A stretch of DNA of 64,000 bases from Bugulina stolonifera (lineage: Eukaryota > Bryozoa > Gymnolaemata > Cheilostomatida > Bugulidae). Positions 59,701 to 64,000 of the stretch are shown in pieces (within the stretch, counting starts at the first letter, position 1; each line of letters opens with the position of its first letter). Below the pieces are notes generated by a model. The model worked only from the letters and a program-made list of their open reading frames with translations, was not told the origin of the DNA and did not search any database. The stretch is taken from contig OW285187.1 in assembly GCA_935421135.1 (NCBI GenBank), forward strand, positions 23,932,429 through 23,996,428, read 5' to 3'. Both the position numbers and the translations under genes were made by a program.

Positions 59701-60049
59701 AAAAAGACAGCTTCACCAGCGAGCAGTAGATATGAAAAATATAAATTAGGGTATCATTTCTGCAAAATTAAATTCCTCACCAGCTTCCTTTGGATCACTA
59801 AACACTGTATTACAAGTATCCTCACCACTTGTGACAACATCTTCCAAAAATGCTAAATGTTTTATAAATTGGCAGCACTAGTAAAAACTGGCCTCAAAGT
59901 TAAATCCATGGCCGAATATAACCTTAGCAAGAAATATCAAATCATACTGACAGTAAATTCAATGTAAACTAAAAATATAGTATTGCCTAAAAAGACTATT
60001 CAGCTACCTAAAATACTCGACAAACTATCATGCATGTAGGTTACTAGGC

Positions 60050-60130
60050 AGCATGCAAGTACACTAATAGACAGCATGCAAGTACACTAATATGTGGCAT
60101 GCAAGTACACTAATAGGCAGCATACAACTT
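60050..60130. repeat. 23-bp tandem repeat inside the hAT element
   Basis: Three units of GCATGCAAGTACACTAATA plus four variable bases start at about 60051, 60074 and 60097, and a decayed fourth follows. Confidence 0.8.
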
Positions 60131-61622
60131 CATTACCTGTGGTCTTTTGTGGACTTCTGAAAGCAATGAATCACCTCAATACAACAAAAATAGAGAATAC
60201 AAACAAAACGATTACTTTAATTGCAGTCAACCAGTGAAACCAAGCTCAATCCAAATACATAGTTTCTACTAGTACCATCTAGACTAAACAGTGACAGGAT
60301 TCTTCTTAGCTCTCTGTGAATTCCAATTTGTCATAACCTCACTCTTTGCCTCACTTACTAAACTTGGAAGTAGTTTGCAATAGTAGCGCAATACCTATAG
60401 CTGTTGAAATTCAATACTATGTGCAAAAACAAATATTATTCCTACCTATTCTAGAATAAAAATATCAACATGAGATTAAAATATTTTATTATAAAACAAT
60501 ACAACAACTGCTATATTATTTGCATTAAATATTCGATACAATAATGATCATTAAATATAAATTAATTATCTAATTCCCTGTTCTATTAAAAACAATTCAT
60601 TTCTATTTCATATTTTCATTTTTATTTATTGAATATCGACTCTTGTTCTTGTGACAATCCAGTAAGCAATATTTTTATTTATACTTGATGCAGGCATATT
60701 GCTACAACAATTATTATCAAAATAATTTATTTCATATAAAAATTAATGAAAATATAAATAATTATGGTTATCATTATGATATGATTACCATTTGATTATC
60801 TAATTCTATTGATTCACTTCTAGTTCTATTATTTATAATAATCACTATAAATAATAAATAATTATTTATTTTTTTATATAATTAATATAATGTTTGATTT
60901 ATTATTTATATGTTATATTATTGAATACAGATTCTTTCTCTAGTGATAATCTAACAAATACGAATATTTATGTTATTGTTATATACAACATCATGGATGA
61001 TCATATTAAATTAATATTAATATTTATTTTAATTTTTAATTTTTGTATTTTATATTTTATTAGCAAAGTAAGAAAAATACAACTATCTCCGATATTTATC
61101 ACTCAGTCAAACGTCAAATTGCAATAGAGTACAACAATTTACTTTTGAGATTTAGGTTTAGAGCTAAAAAACTTTTAGATTCAACTGTTTGGCCACTGTA
61201 CTTGTCAAAAAGTTTTCATGGCTCTGCAAACGCATTCGGAAAACTGAAAATACTAAAGAAAGTGGAACCCATATTCAAGTCCTATGAAACCATTGATACA
61301 ATGACTAACTTTGTTAGTAAAGCACAAGGATTTATTTGTGTGCAGGTTACTGGTCCAAGCTACTATAAACTTACTTTTACATTTCGGGATTGACTTAATA
61401 CGCTGTTATCAATCAAACGATCGCTAGATTAGAGGGAAATTTTACGATCAGCAGTCACTCAGCAACCAGTAAACCTATTTCGATTGCGAAAACTGCCGTG
61501 TCTTCAGCGAAACTAGTCAATTACCATGAGGGTACACGCCTGCTGACAGTGTACCCACCAAAATTGAGGTGGGTACACGCCGTATACTCCCGTATAACCA
61601 CAATTCGAACACTGCCTAATAC

Positions 61623-62016
61623 TGTGGTGAAACAGCCTGCCTGGAAACGAACTGTACTCCTATTGTACTTAACAATATCATAGACATAGCTGACATTATC
61701 AAACATAATCCTATCCATACATGACACTTATTGTATCGTTCTTATACTCATGTATTCATTATTATACTGTCTCATCACACTGCGTGTCTTATATATACAT
61801 ATACTAGCAATCAAGCCTTGGGATTACACTCCTATTGCAACTTGGTTTTTCCCACATTTATATACATATTCAGTAATTGTCTACTCTCGCTTGTGTTATA
61901 GATAAGTATATAGCTGTATGTAGCTTGCTAACTTTAATAGCTGTAGCCTATGTAGCTTGTTAACTTGTGCTGTACAAAGTGGTCAGTTAATAAATGCCAT
62001 CAGCAAAGATAAGACA
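61623..62016 (+). mobile_element. Probable 5' LTR (about 394 bp) of the Ty3/gypsy-type element
   Basis: It begins TGTGGTG and ends AAGACA, the usual TG...CA. A TATA-like TTATATATACATA is near 61788, and AATAAA is at 61989-61994, 22 bp before the end. A TGG-type primer binding site follows at once. The partner LTR is beyond the window, so the left border rests on this internal evidence and on the adjacent target duplication. Confidence 0.65.
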
Positions 62017-62034
62017 TGGCGTCGTAGACAGGAT
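62017..62034 (+). promoter_or_regulatory. Primer binding site of the LTR retrotransposon
   Basis: TGGCGTCGTAGACAGGAT begins with TGG, complementary to the CCA end of a tRNA, directly after the LTR end. The primer tRNA was not identified. Confidence 0.6.
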
Positions 62035-62059
62035 CAAGAAAGTTTGACTGGAAAGATAT

Positions 62060-64000
62060 TTGCAAGTACTTAAGCAAAGACTGACGATGGCTGGTATAAC
62101 CCCACCTAAAAGTTTGGACTTTATTAATGCAAGAAGCACTTGGGGTGCTTGGAGAAATAGATTTGAGAGATATAGAAATGCCAGTGGGCTTATGGATAAG
62201 AGTGCAGAACAGCAAGTGAATGTATTAATATACGTAATGGGCGAAGAGGCAGAGTCAATACATAATCAACTCACCATAAGAGCACAGAAGGTGGAAGATG
62301 GTACACCTGTTGCTACCGATAACATCTACATACGAACACTAGAAGCATTTGATGGTTATTTTAATCCCCAAGAAAATACGGTACACTACAAAATCATGTT
62401 TAGCTCACGCATACAATCCAGTAAAGAATCTAATGAACAGTTTATTAGAGAAGTATATGAGCTGGCAGCTAAGTGTGGTTGGGCTGAAGACGTTAAACAG
62501 GACATGATTAAGACAATACTGTTAGCAGGAATGAATGATAAGGCACTGTCAATGGAGTTACAGTTGAAAACTGATTTAACATTAGACAACATTAAGTTGG
62601 CTATGAGATCGAAGGAAATCATCTTACATAATCAGAAATGTGAGATAGATGGGGCTGTTGGAGCAGTAGCCGAGCTAGCAATTCACCAGGTATCCAGGAG
62701 AAACAACTACAAAGATGAGAGCCCGATGTCCCAAAAGTCCCTGGGGCAGGGCAGTCAGTGGGCAGAAGCAGAAGGTAAAGGTGGCAGACATGCAGGACCC
62801 AGGAGCAGTTATGGACAGTTTACCAATGCAGCTAAGTCTAATTATTTAAATGAGTGTCATTACTGTGGGCTTAAGCATTTAAAAGGACAATGCCCTGCTT
62901 ATAACAAACGTTGTAATTTATGTAATAAGTTCAATCATTTTGCTAGGGTGTGTAAAGCATATACTAGTAATCAGGCATATGCAGTTGAAGTGCAGGATAG
63001 TGACGACTGTACTGAATCAGATAGCCTAGAATATTTTAGAGTTAATTGTATTTTTCCTAACAATAGTCCCCGTAGAGTAGATAGTGAGTGGATAGTAGAC
63101 TTATTTGTTAAGGGTGTGCCACACCAAGCCAAGGTAGACACTGGAGCCGAAGTAAACGTAATGTCAGTGCAAAATTTGAAGAAATTGGGCGTTCACACAG
63201 TGGTGCGCTCCAAAGCTATGTTGTCAGGGTATTGAGGGTATAACATACCAGTTTTGGGTAAAATACAGTTACCAGTGGCCTTGCCAGGGACAGTCGGTGG
63301 TGGGCCGGGGTGCGTGCTGGCTCAGTTTTACATAGTCAAGCGGCCGGCTGCTACTCTATTGAGCCTGCAAACTAGTAGGGAGTTAGGGTTGTTACCCAGT
63401 TACAATCTGGCAGAAATTACACATACTGATGAGATAACGGCTAAATACCAAATAGCAATGGATAGAGATGAGGAATTGTCTTGGGAGCAGTGTAGGGGAT
63501 TTGAGAAAGCCCAGAACAGAGATCCACTGGGATCAATGTCAGTGCCTGAGTATCCATTTCAAGTAGTGGGTGCAGACTTGTTTACAGTAGAGGGCTGTGA
63601 TTATCTTTTAGTGGTGGACTACCTGAGTAATTTTCCAGTGGTCAAATGCCTTCAGCAAGCGACAGTGGCGTCCCGAGTAATTAATTGCATGAGGGAGGTT
63701 TTCACAGATTTTGGGTGCCCAGAGGTGATAGTTACAAATAATGGCCCCCAGTTTAGAGGCATGGAATTGGCCAAGTTTTTTAAAGATTGGACAGTGGAGC
63801 ACCGCACAAGTTCTCTTATATATCCCTCAGGCAATAGACCAGCAGAGCGCTGAGTAGGTGCAGTTAGGAGTATGATTAAAAAGTATAGTGCAGAAGGTAA
63901 GGATTGGTGGAAAGGTTTGTTATTATTGAGAAACACTCCTGTTGATCAGGGTTTACCCTCTCCAGCACAGCTCCTTCAAGGTAGGGTACTACGAGACAGT
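62060..64000 (+). pseudogene. Defective Ty3/gypsy-type gag-pol fragment (runs off the window)
   Basis: The Gag-like part from 62060 (or ATG 62087) has a helical capsid-type region, then two zinc knuckles (CX2CX3HX4C and CX2CX4HX4C) at about residues 268-300, then an aspartic protease motif VDTGAEVNVMS near residue 360. A TGA at 63233-63235 interrupts the frame. After it the same frame resumes with the end of the protease region and passes almost directly into an integrase core (GADLFTVEG, LLVVDYLSNFPVV). Reverse transcriptase and RNase H are missing, so the element has a large internal deletion. The second catalytic aspartate of the integrase is replaced by asparagine (VTNNGPQF), and a second TGA falls at 63851-63853 just after the catalytic-glutamate segment. 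Integrase-like sequence continues to the window edge. The copy is not able to move by itself. Confidence 0.85.

Larger units (their letters stand above)
58746..61614. mobile_element. Complete 2.9-kb non-autonomous hAT-type transposon
   Basis: The perfect 11-bp terminal inverted repeat CAGTGTTCGAA / TTCGAACACTG is flanked by a perfect 8-bp target duplication, CCTAATAC, at 58738-58745 and 61615-61622. Eight-base duplications and CAGTG ends are hAT hallmarks. The motif GAGGTGGGTACACG occurs near both ends and could be a subterminal transposase site. No transposase frame was found: the 218-codon frame at 58573-59229 runs across the left border, and the 82-codon frame at 61145-61393 shows no coding constraint. 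Nested inside are a hairpin repeat (58846-58908), a SINE (59590-59700) and a 23-bp tandem repeat (60050-60130). Confidence 0.92.

Noticed and set aside
61145..61393. 82-codon frame present in both hAT copies (also 406-654)
   Set aside because: Most differences between the two copies change the amino acid, so there is no sign of selection on a protein; shared only because the DNA is repeated.
1..64000. CRISPR arrays, operons, bacterial promoters
   Set aside because: The genes have introns and polyadenylation signals; the tandem repeats seen are microsatellites or short satellite tracts without repeat-spacer structure.

Overview
The window is animal nuclear DNA. It is strongly AT-rich and carries intron-rich protein genes with canonical GT/AG introns, each recognisable as the counterpart of a conserved metazoan gene. 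The spaces between genes and many introns are filled with short transposon relics. The small compact genes and the abundance of the palindrome TACATGTA would suit a sponge or another early-branching invertebrate, but that placement is inference and rests on no species-specific match.

Layout, left to right: 1-875 is the right end of a non-autonomous hAT-type transposon. 1349-11744 (minus) is a complete 21-exon gamma-tubulin complex component 5 gene (950 aa). 11745-21800 has no convincing gene and holds transposon debris: an inverted duplication, tRNA-derived SINEs, a pogo-like element, a LINE relic and a 333-bp hAT MITE. 21826-22512 (plus) is an unrecognised single-exon gene. 23128-33011 (minus) is an 11-exon PDZ-PH-PH adaptor gene (613 aa). 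36125-38467 (plus) is ribosomal protein eS8 (RPS8), with two intronic box C/D snoRNAs. 38658-41617 (minus) is a four-pass membrane protein resembling the MS4A/CD20 family. 44062-49908 (minus) is a GH31 glycosidase of the MYORG type (687 aa). 50741-55816 (minus) is a FEM1 ubiquitin-ligase substrate receptor (633 aa). 57215-58552 (minus) is the 3' part of a peroxiredoxin-like PRXL2C/AAED1 gene. 58746-61614 is a complete non-autonomous hAT element with a perfect 8-bp target duplication. 61623-64000 is the 5' part of a defective Ty3/gypsy-type LTR retrotransposon.

The genes do not form a pathway. They are unrelated housekeeping and signalling genes: microtubule nucleation, translation, glycan trimming, protein turnover and redox. 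Two convergent pairs have closely spaced 3' ends: the orphan gene with the PDZ-PH-PH gene, and RPS8 with the tetraspan gene. Exon models were built by hand from reading frame, splice sites and remembered family sequence; all complete models sum to whole codons. The most informative non-coding signal is a pair of C/D snoRNA candidates in consecutive RPS8 introns. Both carry the same 13-nt antisense element to helix 69 of large-subunit rRNA, the target and host gene known for vertebrate SNORD46.
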